Shown here in pieces: positions 16,469 to 25,510 of a DNA stretch of 64,000 nt. Positions within the stretch are counted from its first letter, which is position 1; each line of letters starts with the position of its first letter. A program made the translations under genes and the position numbers. Below the pieces are notes generated by a model. That model saw only the letters and a program-made list of their open reading frames with translations, was not told the DNA's origin and made no database searches. Source of the stretch: NORP240 sp965222175 (GTDB taxonomy: Bacteria > Pseudomonadota > Gammaproteobacteria > Pseudomonadales > Pseudohongiellaceae); the NCBI GenBank assembly GCA_965222175.1, contig OZ244938.1, positions 2,480,001 through 2,544,000 on the forward strand, written 5' to 3'.

Positions 16469-18761
16469 CAAGTTCACCTGACTGTAGAAAATCCGGGTAC
16501 AAGGAAAGCAACACCCGCTCTGGCGTCATCGGAGACAGACTGACTTTACTGCGTGTGGGTTTATCATCATGTTGCTGCAACTTGAATGCGCTGATGGCCT
16601 GTTTCAGAGCAAAATAAGCGCCAATCCCGTACATAAACGGCGGTTCGCCCACAGCTTTGCTACCAAATGGGCCGCTCCGCTTGCTGTCCGTTTCGAGAAA
16701 CTTGATATCCATAACATCTGGCATGAAGTAATTATCAGGTACTTTGTAGGTTGACAGACTGTCGGAGGCGAGCCTCCCTTCGTTATCGTAGCTCAACTCC
16801 TCCAAAGTGACCCAGCCGATACCCTGGGCAAGCCCCCCTTCCACCTGCCCAAGGTCAACACTGGGAATTAAGGGCCGCCCTAAATCATGCACTACCCTGG
16901 CGGAATCCAGAACATAACTCCCATTCAAACAATCCACGGTCAGTTCAATCAGACTTACTCCGAATGCATAGTACTGGAAGGGACTGCCCTTGCCCGCCAG
17001 GTTATCAAAATGAATACCAGGTGAAGTATGGAAACCATGGGCCATCAATGGAACACGCGAGTAATAGGCCATCGACACCAGCTCCTGCCAACTGAGTTCG
17101 GTGTCGCTGCCATTGACCTGCACTCGTTCGTTAACGATGCTTATCGATTCCGGATTGGATGCAAAATGCCTGGCGGCAACGCCCTTTAATCCTGCGAGTA
17201 TTTTTTTACAGGCAACTATCGTCGCGCCACCGTTTATGTCAGTGGTTGAACTTGCCGCGCTCGGCGAGATGTTTGCGATTCGGGACGTGTTGGTACTGTT
17301 GTAGCGAATCCGCTTTGCTGAGATACCCAAAGTTCGGGCCGCAATGGCAATCAGATTCGAGCTGATACCCTGCCCCATCTCAACGCCACCAGAGGCCAGC
17401 GCGACGGAACCATCTGTATAGACATGAATCAGACAACTGCCTTGATTAAGATAGGTTCTCGTGAAGCTGATACCAAAGCAAACAGGCATTAATGCCAGGC
17501 CTTTCTTTCGGCTTTTGTGAGCAGCATTAAACACAGCCACGCGTTTTTTAGCACCCCGTAAATCAAAGCATTCCTTTGCCTCGCGCCACACTTTCTTTAA
17601 ACGGCATTCGTTTATGGTCTGGCCATAATGGAAAAGATAACCGTCACTGATAAGATTTTGTTCTTGAATGAAGTCAGGGTCGACACCCATCTTTTCGGCA
17701 GCCGTGAATATAGCAGCCTCCAAAGCAAACATGCCCTGCGGCCCGCCGAAACCTCTGAATGCCGTGCTCGGTGGCAGATTGGTACGACAAGGTGTACCTA
17801 CTATATGAACGTTGGCAATGGCATAAGCGTTTGTTGAATGCAATATTGATCTTTCCAGGACCGCTGCCGACAAATCCATATAGGCTCCGGCATTCTGATA
17901 GTGGGTGACCTGATACGCCAGGATGGTACCGCGGTCGTCCAACCCTATTTTATAGTCCTGTTTATAAGGATGGCGTTTTCCGGTCATTCGCATGTCTTCT
18001 GCGCGATTCAACACCAGTTGCACGGGTTGCTGCAGATGATATGCAGCAAGGGCCGCCATGCAGCACCAGGGAGTAGCCTGACTTTCTTTACCACCAAAAC
18101 CACCGCCAATGCGCCTGACATCAATTTCCACAAGGTGCATGGGTATGCCCAGAACCTGTGCTATGTTTTTCTGCTCGGCAGAGGGGCTTTGGGTGGACGA
18201 GTACACTTTGAGTCGGCCATCCTCCTGTGGAATCGCCCGGGCGCGATTGGTTTCCAGATACAAATGCTCCTGGCCACCAATTTCTATACTGCCCTCAACA
18301 ACCGTCGAGCACATAGGCCAGGCGGCTTCAACATCTCCCTTGCTGTAAACCCGTGGAGCCTGCAGTATCAAGCCCTGTTCGAACGCCACCCGGGGGCAGC
18401 TAACTACGTCCAGGGGCTCGGTCTCCAGTAGTATCCGCGCGGCTGCTTCTCGAGCCACACTTGCACTGGTAGCGACAACGAGCGCGATGGGTTGGCCTTG
18501 ATACATCAGCTGCCTGTGCGCAAATAGGGGCTCATCCTGCATAAGTACACCAAGGTACCCGTTTCCGGGAATATCATCGAAGCAATACACTCCCTTGACT
18601 CCCGGCACAGCCAGGGCAGGGCTTATATTCAGTGCGGAGATAGTTCCGTGGGCGATGGGTGAACCGAACACGGCGGCATGCAGCATACCCTGTGGAGCAG
18701 GGCCGTCATCGACAAACTCTGCACTGCCGCTGACGTGGAGCCTGCTATCGTAATGCTTCAA
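16446..18761 (-). CDS. xdhB: Xanthine dehydrogenase, molybdenum-binding subunit
   Basis: A 771-residue molybdopterin subunit of the xanthine oxidase family. It contains GGGFGGKES (Glu226, equivalent to bovine XO Glu802), TAFRGFGGPQG (Arg336, equivalent to Arg880), EMGQGISSN and, near the C-terminus, GSKAVGEPPF with the catalytic Glu. The Glu/Arg pair is what distinguishes xanthine dehydrogenases from aldehyde oxidases, so hypoxanthine/xanthine or a related purine is the likely substrate. Electrons would pass to the Fe-S/FAD subunit encoded upstream. It overlaps xdhA by 17 bases and the P450 gene by 23, indicating one tightly coupled operon. No signal peptide is present, so the enzyme is cytoplasmic. 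Confidence 0.92.
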   Translation of the reverse strand: MKHYDSRLHVSGSAEFVDDGPAPQGMLHAAVFGSPIAHGTISALNISPALAVPGVKGVYCFDDIPGNGYLGVLMQDEPLFAHRQLMYQGQPIALVVATSASVAREAAARILLETEPLDVVSCPRVAFEQGLILQAPRVYSKGDVEAAWPMCSTVVEGSIEIGGQEHLYLETNRARAIPQEDGRLKVYSSTQSPSAEQKNIAQVLGIPMHLVEIDVRRIGGGFGGKESQATPWCCMAALAAYHLQQPVQLVLNRAEDMRMTGKRHPYKQDYKIGLDDRGTILAYQVTHYQNAGAYMDLSAAVLERSILHSTNAYAIANVHIVGTPCRTNLPPSTAFRGFGGPQGMFALEAAIFTAAEKMGVDPDFIQEQNLISDGYLFHYGQTINECRLKKVWREAKECFDLRGAKKRVAVFNAAHKSRKKGLALMPVCFGISFTRTYLNQGSCLIHVYTDGSVALASGGVEMGQGISSNLIAIAARTLGISAKRIRYNSTNTSRIANISPSAASSTTDINGGATIVACKKILAGLKGVAARHFASNPESISIVNERVQVNGSDTELSWQELVSMAYYSRVPLMAHGFHTSPGIHFDNLAGKGSPFQYYAFGVSLIELTVDCLNGSYVLDSARVVHDLGRPLIPSVDLGQVEGGLAQGIGWVTLEELSYDNEGRLASDSLSTYKVPDNYFMPDVMDIKFLETDSKRSGPFGSKAVGEPPFMYGIGAYFALKQAISAFKLQQHDDKPTRSKVSLSPMTPERVLLSLYPDFLQSGELDGITKNQ

Positions 18762-20322
18762 AGACGATATCCTCTGAAATATGCTCTGGAAACCCTCTCA
18801 TAAAGTGGGCAAGCAACTGCTGGCGAACCAGCAACCGTTTGTAGTCGGCACTGCCACGAATATCGCTGATAGGTGCAATTTCCTTTTGAGCCCATGCAAG
18901 CGCTTCGAAAAGCAACTCAACATCCAGTTCTTTGTCCGTCAGGAATTGGCCAGTCTTATCCAGCAACAGCGGGATCTCAGCTACCCCGCCTACCGCCAGA
19001 CGCGCAGATTTTATTCGTCGTTTGCCTTCCAGTTCAACGACTACGGCCGAATTAACCGTAGCGATGTCAAGGTGTGGGCGCTTTGAGATTTTCTGCCAAC
19101 CCACAAAAGCGTTTATTGAGGGTTTGGGAAATTGAATCGTGCGTAGAATTTCATTGTCAGTCTTGTTGATTCTTCGATAGCCCAGATAAAATTCGCGTAA
19201 TGGCAATGACCGCTCTCCGTCATCCCCTTCCAGGCCCAGTTCCGCGCCAAGCGCCAGCATCAGGCAGGTAAGATCGCCGCTAGGCGAGGCATTGCAGAGG
19301 TTACCCGCTAAGGTAGCACGAATTCTTATGGGCCAACTGGCGATAAGTTCATTGTAAATCTGGATGTCCGGTATGGCATCTTGTACCAGCGGATCTCGGC
19401 CAAAGCTCTCAAAGCTCATTCGAGCATCCACTATTAGCCAATTGTTTTCGTCCACAACGGCCGCAGCCGGCGCGGTACACTGGATTAAATCAAGAGCCAT
19501 CGGTTGAGCATGAGCACCTTGCTCAAGAAAGAAGTTGGTCCCTCCGGCAACTCTGATGGCAGCCCCACCAGCAATGGGGACCGCATCCTTTCCGCGGGCA
19601 TCATTAGGGAAACTGCTCTGCGAGAGTTCGAGCAGCCGTCTTTCAATGCCAAGAAAATACGCAGGTAAATCGCCGCGCTCACAGAGTGCCTCGATTCGGT
19701 CCACTCGCTGAACCAGATCACTCAGACTATCGGCGATGCGTTGACCAGCCTTTCGAATTGAATTGTAGCCGGTACAGCGACACAGGTTTCCAGATATTGC
19801 CTGGTTGAACCCATTGCGGTCCAGCGGCTGACCAGGATCGGCAATCCATCCGGTTAGCGACATGATGAATCCGGGAGTACAATAACCACATTGTGTTCCA
19901 CCACATTCAATCATGGCAGCTTGAACCGTGCTCAGCTGTTCACCCTCTGAATCTGAATCTTCCGGATCAACGCCCTTTACGCAAGTTGCATCCCTTGCGC
20001 CCCGTAAACCTTCAATGGTAACCAGGTGTTTTCCCTGCAAGTCACCGACGGGTAGCAAGCAGGATGTCATCGGCTGATAGTGCATGCCGCTTTTCACGGT
20101 ATTCTTTTCAAGACTGGACTCCCCGGAATTATCTGCCCAAGCTGACTCCAATTCGCCAACGAGCACGATGCAGGCACCACAGTCGCCTCCTCGGCAACCT
20201 TCTTTGGTGCCCGATAGGTGCCTTTGATCTCGAATAAAATCCAGGACAAGGGTTCCAGCTGGCACCTCTGCTGTGACTAGATCCGCGTTAAGTATCAACT
20301 GAATGGGGAGTTTTTTGCTCAT
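18745..20322 (-). CDS. xdhA: Xanthine dehydrogenase, Fe-S/FAD subunit
   Basis: A 525-residue protein combining two [2Fe-2S] domains and a FAD domain. The plant-type cluster shows GCRGGDCGACIVLVGEL (Cys 43, 48 and 51), and the second cluster shows CGGTQCGYCTPGFI and NLCRCTGYNSI. The FAD domain (about 190-500) has GGAAIRVAGGTNFF and TLAGNLCNASPSGD. It transfers electrons from the Mo centre in XdhB to FAD and then NAD. An acidic insert (EDSDSEGEQL, about residue 115) lies between the two Fe-S domains. It starts 18 bases after xdhC ends. Confidence 0.92.
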   Translation of the reverse strand: MSKKLPIQLILNADLVTAEVPAGTLVLDFIRDQRHLSGTKEGCRGGDCGACIVLVGELESAWADNSGESSLEKNTVKSGMHYQPMTSCLLPVGDLQGKHLVTIEGLRGARDATCVKGVDPEDSDSEGEQLSTVQAAMIECGGTQCGYCTPGFIMSLTGWIADPGQPLDRNGFNQAISGNLCRCTGYNSIRKAGQRIADSLSDLVQRVDRIEALCERGDLPAYFLGIERRLLELSQSSFPNDARGKDAVPIAGGAAIRVAGGTNFFLEQGAHAQPMALDLIQCTAPAAAVVDENNWLIVDARMSFESFGRDPLVQDAIPDIQIYNELIASWPIRIRATLAGNLCNASPSGDLTCLMLALGAELGLEGDDGERSLPLREFYLGYRRINKTDNEILRTIQFPKPSINAFVGWQKISKRPHLDIATVNSAVVVELEGKRRIKSARLAVGGVAEIPLLLDKTGQFLTDKELDVELLFEALAWAQKEIAPISDIRGSADYKRLLVRQQLLAHFMRGFPEHISEDIVFEALR

Positions 20323-20340
20323 CCTGACCCAATACCTGCT

Positions 20341-21339
20341 TTACTTTAAGTTCAGCCTGTCAGCCTCTTTCAGAATTTGCGCAGCTATGCTTACTGCGAT
20401 TTCCTCCGGAGAGTCGCTGTCGATGGACAATCCCGCCGGGGCTGTTACTCGCTCCCATTCCTGAAGGTCAAAATTCATCGAGCAAAGGCCTTCCTGTATT
20501 TTTACTAATTTAGCGGGACTACCCATTACTCCGATATAAGGAAACGGACAACGAAGAATTCCGCTCAACGCATTGACATCATCGTGGTATGAAGGTGACA
20601 AGATCACGGCGAAGGTTTTTTCTGGATGATCGACCAGGCTAGCGCCTGCGGCGAAATTTTTGGAATTTAATATTCGCGGACCACGGGCCTGATTTTGAAA
20701 AGGCATGAGCGTAAACAGTCCTTCGCGTGGCTCAATGATGGTGACAACATAGTCGAGTAGCTCCATTTGCCTTGCCAGCGCCACACCGCAATGCCCGCCG
20801 CCAAAGATTGCAACCCTGCGTCGATTCAGCGTTGAAAGTTCAACTCGCCAACTGTCCGCCGATTCTTCAAAACAAATGCCATGATCGGATTCCAGACCGG
20901 GCTCATAGCACCACGAATCCGCTGTGATACTGAGCACGCCAGGATTGCCAGAGACCAGGCTGTCAGTAACTGACTCCACTACAGGCAATTGTGCGGGGCT
21001 TACTAATGCTAAAAGGTTTGATTGGCTGCCGCCGCAAATCAATCCAGAGGCATTTGAATCGTCAGTTTTGTGATGAACAAGTGTCTGTACCCGGGTCCTG
21101 AAAGACCCACTCGCCAGTGCATCACGACCGGTGCGAAGTAATTCTCTCTCCATACAGCCGCCACCAATCGTCCCAACCTGCACGCCGTTTTCCGTCAACA
21201 ACAGCAAGCAACCCGCCTTACCCGGAGAGCCTTTGCTCGAGTCTGTTACCAAAATAAAGAAAACCCTGCGGTGCCCACTGAGTTCCGAGGCTAGACGTTT
21301 CCATATTTTCAGCATTCGGCGTACAACATCCTTGCGCAA
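20341..21339 (-). CDS. xdhC: XdhC-type molybdenum cofactor insertion/maturation protein
   Basis: A 332-residue XdhC/CoxI family protein that binds molybdopterin cofactor, promotes its sulfuration and inserts it into XdhB. The N-terminal domain shows VTDSSKGSPGKAGCLLLL and VGTIGGGCMERELL. The C-terminal Rossmann-like domain shows VAIFGGGHCGVALARQ and ends with VTAPAGLSIDSDSPEEIAVSI. The start is ambiguous: a TTG at 21339 or an ATG at 21315 (MLKIWKRL). Homology to an IS6-type remnant begins only ~17 bases upstream of the TTG, so the native promoter seems to have been lost or replaced. First gene of the xdhC-xdhA-xdhB-P450 operon. Confidence 0.88.
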   Translation of the reverse strand: MRKDVVRRMLKIWKRLASELSGHRRVFFILVTDSSKGSPGKAGCLLLLTENGVQVGTIGGGCMERELLRTGRDALASGSFRTRVQTLVHHKTDDSNASGLICGGSQSNLLALVSPAQLPVVESVTDSLVSGNPGVLSITADSWCYEPGLESDHGICFEESADSWRVELSTLNRRRVAIFGGGHCGVALARQMELLDYVVTIIEPREGLFTLMPFQNQARGPRILNSKNFAAGASLVDHPEKTFAVILSPSYHDDVNALSGILRCPFPYIGVMGSPAKLVKIQEGLCSMNFDLQEWERVTAPAGLSIDSDSPEEIAVSIAAQILKEADRLNLK

Positions 21340-21355
21340 GTCACTCGGTTATTTA

Positions 21356-21910
21356 CTAAGGAACCTCTGAGCCTGTTGCATCGCTTCGATTTCACGCATA
21401 CCTCTTTCTCGTACCTTCGTTGGTTGATGAAAAAGTTCTGCCTTGTTATACGACGTCTGATTCGAGTCGTGAGTTGCATTCGGTTCGTTCCTCGCTTTCC
21501 GCAGAAAACGCGTGAAAAAAACACTTGTCAGCAGCTCCATCGAGATTCTGTTGAGCATCGACATCTACCACCTCAGAGTCCTGATCGACCGCTTGCCAGA
21601 GATAACTGTACGCCACGGATTTACACAGCAACTGGTCGACTGCGAGTATATCACCGAATCCTTTATGTCTTCGCTTCAGGCGTCTTGCATAAAGCAATCC
21701 AAACTTGGTATATAGCAGCCGGACGATCTCGTAACTCATTTAAATTCCACGCTTGACTGACAGACCTCCAATATCTCTGTGGCTCAGGTTGACTCGAAAA
21801 CACAACCAGACTGCATGCAGGATAATTTCAGGCGGAAAGCGGTTTCGTTTGTAAATTTTACTGAGGTTCATGCCTCGATCATGGCAGATACCCAGTTAAC
21901 TTGTCAGTGC
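21356..21910 (-). mobile_element. IS6-family transposase remnant, nearly full length but broken
   Basis: Reading leftward over several frames gives the order of an IS6-type transposase: FPPEIILHAVWL and NLSHRDIGGL, then MSYEIVRLLYTKFGLLYARRL, YLWQAVDQDSEVVDV, and near the left end AELFHQPTKVRERGM and AMQQAQRFLS. Several frame changes and a stop make it inactive, and the C-terminus is cut just before xdhC. The flank at 21879-21905 matches that of the remnant at 1068. The lost Asp/Glu spacing means no active enzyme. Its left boundary coincides with the motif CTAAGGAACCTCTGAG. Confidence 0.75.
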
Positions 21911-22228
21911 CATTCCTCACACTTCTACAAGGCGGATGGCCACGCATTCTGCAACAATTCCCCGCCACCGGGGGGTGCAAAATCGGTCTGCAGAGTACTC
22001 AGGAATATTACGGAGGGAAATCTCCCGGTGAACCACGACAAAACATCGACTATCGATGATTCATGTCACCTGAAGGCCGTTAATCCCTGCATCGGGAGAC
22101 TGAAGCTGGAATGAGTACTTAATGTGTCGTTACGGCCATTTGTTGAGAGCCTACGATAGAGGGGTTTTCATTATTTGAAGAACACTTACGGTATAAGACT
22201 ATGTGCCGCTGGTGAGAACGCTTTTTGG
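21911..22228. other. Intergenic region with no recognisable gene
   Basis: It lies between the IS6 remnant and the dispersed repeat copy B. Short frames exist but none shows a domain, a good ribosome-binding site or codon use like its neighbours. Nothing further can be supported. Confidence 0.4.
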
Positions 22229-22355
22229 GAAGTACAATTGTTATCTCCGAACCCGGGCAATGTCCAGATGTGTGAATAATCCGCTTCAGTAATTCATGGA
22301 AACAGTTCCAACTCGCCAGAAGATCCCAGAAAATCCACTTCTGGTTAGCCGCAAG
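22229..22355 (-). repeat. Dispersed ~120-bp repeat, copy B
   Basis: Partner of 11170-11293. On the minus strand it reads ANQKWIFWDLL, CFHELLKRIIHTSGHCPGSE, matching the peptide pattern of copy A. Probably a fragment of a former transposase gene; family not identified. Just downstream, 22510-22540 (TTCATAGATTCGAACGCAG) resembles a short piece of the IS91-derived repeat. Confidence 0.6.
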
Positions 22356-22609
22356 GTGCCGCCTGATCTCGATAGCAGTCATATTGTGATGACTGCTATC
22401 AGAGATTACCTGGGTTGAGTCCTGCCCGGTTAAAACTCACGCGTCAGTGGAGCAAGCAGATAGCCAGTGGCCCATATGTCAACTTTTTGAATATATCGGA
22501 TAGATCCAGGTTGGTGAGCCTCTTTCATAGATTCGAACGCAGAATTGGCCGTAAATAGACCGCTTCAGTAGAGGCATGGGCGCGAAGCTTCCTGCGCCCC
22601 CTGCTGAAT
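22356..22609. other. Intergenic region 3' of the enoyl-CoA-hydratase-fold gene
   Basis: It contains a palindromic stretch at about 22577-22599 (GGGCGC, GAAGCTTC, GCGCCC) just after the gene end. This could form a stem in the mRNA but lacks a U tract, so a terminator is only possible. No gene is seen. Confidence 0.35.
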
Positions 22610-23410
22610 TCAGCGGCCTTTGAACACCGGTTTACGCTTGTCCATGAAGGCCTTCCGACCTTCTTTGTAGTCTTCACTTTCGAAACACGCGGCCACCAGC
22701 TTATCGACATATTCCGGGCTCGCCTGGCCCGGATCGTTGACTGTTTCATTGACCGCTGCCTTGATCGATCGGATTGTAAGAGGCGCATTCGCAACCAGTC
22801 GTTCAGCATAACCCTGAATGGCGTTATCCAGTTCCTCGCTCTCTACCATCTGATGCAACAGCCCGATTCGAAGAGCCTCGTCTGCTTCAAGCATACGGGC
22901 ACTGAACAGAATATCCTTCGCGAATGCAGGACCCACGATCGAGGTCAACGTCTTGATTGAGTCGTAGCCGTACCCCAGGCCCAACTTTGCCGCAGGAATC
23001 GCAAACTTTGAATTACGTGACGCGATACGGATATCGGCATTCAGCGCAAGTGCCAGCCCACCGCCAACGCAGTATCCGTCTATCATGGCGATCACGGGTT
23101 CTTTGAATGCCGCCAGCGCGTCCTGCGCCCGGTCAAACGCGCTTTCATAAAGTTCCTGCTGTTCAGCACTGGAACGCCGGGTTTCAAATTCAGAGATATC
23201 CGCACCGGAGACAAACGCCTTGCCACCTGCCCCCGCCAGAATCAGCACCCGTAGCGACGCCGACGCCGAGAACTGTTCGAGTACGTCACCCAGAGCCTGC
23301 CACATCTCCAGCGACATCGCATTATGCCGCTGCGGATTGTTGAATGTGATGCGTCCAATACCATCGCTCTCATCGGCCAGGACTTTGTCACTTGGTGAGG
23401 AAACACTCAT
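22610..23410 (-). CDS. Crotonase-fold (enoyl-CoA hydratase/isomerase family) protein
   Basis: A 266-residue crotonase-superfamily protein. The CoA/oxyanion-hole segments are seen as GGKAFVSGADISEFE and DGYCVGGGLALALNADIRIA. The two catalytic Glu of true enoyl-CoA hydratases are absent: GGG-x-E is GGGLA here, and the PE before the KLGL stretch is AA (FAIPAAKLGLG). A different reaction on a CoA thioester (isomerisation, C-C bond cleavage or hydrolysis) is therefore more likely. The ATG at 23410-23408 follows AAGGAAG and lies 14 bases after the CoA-transferase gene, so both are one operon. It probably processes the CoA ester made by that transferase. Substrate unknown. Confidence 0.85.
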   Translation of the reverse strand: MSVSSPSDKVLADESDGIGRITFNNPQRHNAMSLEMWQALGDVLEQFSASASLRVLILAGAGGKAFVSGADISEFETRRSSAEQQELYESAFDRAQDALAAFKEPVIAMIDGYCVGGGLALALNADIRIASRNSKFAIPAAKLGLGYGYDSIKTLTSIVGPAFAKDILFSARMLEADEALRIGLLHQMVESEELDNAIQGYAERLVANAPLTIRSIKAAVNETVNDPGQASPEYVDKLVAACFESEDYKEGRKAFMDKRKPVFKGR

Positions 23411-23424
23411 ACAATCTTCCTTGG

Positions 23425-24630
23425 TTACTCTGCCTGCCTGCACATGGCTTTCACCACGCCTGCCGATACCAGTTCATCGATTTCACCCCCGCTGAACCCC
23501 GCTTCTCTCAGTATCTCGATACTGTGTTCTCCGAGCCCAGGTCCGGCACGCGCAAAACGCTCGGACCGCTCAAAATGTGAAAGATTTATCGGCGAGCGCA
23601 ACAGATTCAACTCGCCTTCAGTCGCGTGCGTGGCTGATTGCGTCATGCGCAGATGCTGCACCTGTAGGTCTGCAAATGCCTCGTCGATGCGATTGATCGG
23701 GCCGCAGGGTATGCCGGCATCATTCAGCATGCCCACGAGGTCAGCGGTCGTATAGGTTGATGTCAGCTTGTTCACTGCTGCCCACATCGCTTCACGATTC
23801 GCCAGCCTGTCAGGCACGCTTGCGAAGCGCGGGTCTTGTGCCAGATATTCAGCCTGCAGCGCTTCGCATAGCGCAGCGAACATCTTGTCCGTGCTGGCGG
23901 CCAGGTTTACCTGGCCATTCCTGGTATCGAACACACCCATCGGCGACAGCGTTGGGTGGTTGTTGCCCTCCTGCCCGGCGACTTCGCCACGCATCGTGTA
24001 GCGTGCCGCCTGGAAATCAAGTTTGCACATCATGGCCTCGAGTAACGAGGTAGTTACCCACTGCCCTTCTCCGGTTCGTTGCCGATGCAGCAGTGCCAAC
24101 AGTATGCCCTGACCCAGAAACATGCCGGCGGAGGTGTCACTGACGGCGATACCGGCGCGCATGGGTCCATCCCCCGGCTTGCCGGTAATCGACATCAGGC
24201 CGCTCAAGCCCTGGATTATCTGATCGACCGCCGGTCGTTCGCAATACGGGCCATCCTGTCCGAAGCCGGAGATGCTCCCGTAAATGAGCGCCGGATTGAG
24301 CTTCCTCACCGATTCGTAGTCGATACCCAGTCGATGCTTCACGCTGACGCGAAAATTCTCGACAAGTATATCAGCCTGTTTGACCAGTTCATAAAAAACA
24401 GCTTTGCCGACCGCTGATTTCAGGTCCAGACAGAGGCTGCGCTTGTTGCGATGCAGGTTCTGCGAATCCGGCCCATTCCGCTTTCCGGCAATGTCTCCGA
24501 CGTGCGGGGGCTCGATACGAATTACGTCTGCCCCCCAGTCCGCGAGCAGGCGTACGGCGGTCGGTCCGGCCCTGGCGAGAGTAAGATCCAGCACGCGGTA
24601 ACCTGACAGGGGTAAGTCTTTCTTGTCCAC
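23425..24630 (-). CDS. CaiB/BaiF family (class III) CoA-transferase
   Basis: A 401-residue class III CoA-transferase, moving CoA between carboxylic acids in the cytoplasm. The N-terminal signature is YRVLDLTLARAGPTAVRLLADWGADVIRIEPP. HRNKRSLCLDL and LVENFRVSVKHRLGIDYE follow. The catalytic Asp is Asp136 in RPAVDQIIQGLSGLM. Translation starts at a GTG (24630-24628) preceded by AGGGA. It is followed 14 bases later by a crotonase-fold gene, a common pair for acyl-CoA activation and degradation. The acid it activates cannot be told from the sequence. Confidence 0.92.
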   Translation of the reverse strand: MDKKDLPLSGYRVLDLTLARAGPTAVRLLADWGADVIRIEPPHVGDIAGKRNGPDSQNLHRNKRSLCLDLKSAVGKAVFYELVKQADILVENFRVSVKHRLGIDYESVRKLNPALIYGSISGFGQDGPYCERPAVDQIIQGLSGLMSITGKPGDGPMRAGIAVSDTSAGMFLGQGILLALLHRQRTGEGQWVTTSLLEAMMCKLDFQAARYTMRGEVAGQEGNNHPTLSPMGVFDTRNGQVNLAASTDKMFAALCEALQAEYLAQDPRFASVPDRLANREAMWAAVNKLTSTYTTADLVGMLNDAGIPCGPINRIDEAFADLQVQHLRMTQSATHATEGELNLLRSPINLSHFERSERFARAGPGLGEHSIEILREAGFSGGEIDELVSAGVVKAMCRQAE

Positions 24631-24660
24631 GGCCTGGTCTCCCTGAAATTCGCCTGCCCT

Positions 24661-24684
24661 GTCCCGTTAGCCAATTAACAGGAC
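24661..24684. promoter_or_regulatory. Inverted repeat upstream of CoA-transferase operon
   Basis: GTCCCGTTA and TAACAGGAC, eight of nine paired positions, separated by six bases, end ~31 bases upstream of the CoA-transferase start. Position and symmetry fit an operator for a dimeric repressor. This is inference; no cognate regulator lies adjacent. Confidence 0.3.
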
Positions 24685-24839
24685 AGCACACAGGGTTTTC
24701 GTTATTGATCATTCCGAGTGATCGCGAGTATGGCTGGCATCAACCAGAAATCGATACCAGTTGGTGAAGCGGCACAGCCGTCGGGGTCAGCGTGGCGTGA
24801 ACCCTGTGTTCACTTCGGCGGATTTCTATTTTCCGACGT

Positions 24840-25319
24840 TCAATCCGCCAACAATACCCGGGTCTGCGAGGGAGCGACCTGCAGTCCAGGTGGCGCATTG
24901 GTTGAAGCGCTCGGCATGAACCTTACCAGAGGCCCGCCTTCGACCATTATGTTTCCTGGTACGGTGCTGAAGTGAACCTTGCCCCGGTTTTTGAATGAAA
25001 GAGTTTTAAGCCCGAGAGCCGCCCCGGTGGCCGAACTGGACTTGTATCCGACAGTTGCCGCATCGTTGATCAATGCCTTCTGGGTCTTCATGGCCGCTTC
25101 ATCACCACCGGCGGCCATCCCGTCCACCAGGTTGGCATAGGGAATCGGTATTAGCGTGGTTCCGACAGCACCTGGGGTTCTACAGGTATCCGGCACATTC
25201 GGGATAGCGGGGTCCGCCTCGTTATTCCTAGTGGCTGCTTTCAAAATCGATTCTCCCTGGAGCTCATTGTTTTTGAGGAGTACTGAAGGTGTAACCGAAG
25301 CTGCTTTCACACGGGACAA
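24840..25319 (-). CDS. PAAR-like protein (resembles DUF4150)
   Basis: A 159-residue protein whose central part resembles DUF4150/PAAR-like proteins, which cap T6SS or related spikes or accompany effectors. The visible pattern is IPNVPDTCRTPG then LIPIPYANL, a helical segment DEAAMKTQKAL, and RGKVHFSTVPGNIMVEGGPL. No signal peptide. The start is unclear (TTG at 25319 or GTG at 25310; neither has a good ribosome-binding site). No type VI secretion core genes are visible in the window. An M91-type metallopeptidase, a family also seen among secreted effectors, lies at 53472. The domain call is by eye and moderately sure. Confidence 0.55.
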   Translation of the reverse strand: MSRVKAASVTPSVLLKNNELQGESILKAATRNNEADPAIPNVPDTCRTPGAVGTTLIPIPYANLVDGMAAGGDEAAMKTQKALINDAATVGYKSSSATGAALGLKTLSFKNRGKVHFSTVPGNIMVEGGPLVRFMPSASTNAPPGLQVAPSQTRVLLAD

Positions 25320-25478
25320 AAGTTATATCGGGCGGGGCAGATTGTCCAGTTTCACCGGGTTTCATTTGCAGTGATCCAGGTTAAGCCTGAGATCAGCGGA
25401 CAGTCGTGGAGAAAAATTCACACTGCCTGCCCTGGGCGTGGCTGCCAGCGTTGGATACTCCTGCCGGGACAGCCAGCA

Positions 25479-25501
25479 GGCCGGACTTCTGCGGTCCGGC
25501 C
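25479..25501. terminator. GC-rich hairpin downstream of secreted-protein gene
   Basis: A perfect 8-bp inverted repeat, GGCCGGAC/GTCCGGCC, with a 7-base loop lies nine bases beyond the stop of the minus-strand gene ending at 25511. The stem is strong but no U run follows on the minus strand, so intrinsic termination is only possible. Confidence 0.35.
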
Positions 25502-25510
25502 TTGTCCGGT

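Noticed and set aside
21356..21371. Complete MITE next to xdhC
   Set aside because: Only the 16-bp end motif is present, and it also reads as the end of the IS6 transposase remnant (QRFLS), so it may be coincidental; no second end is found.
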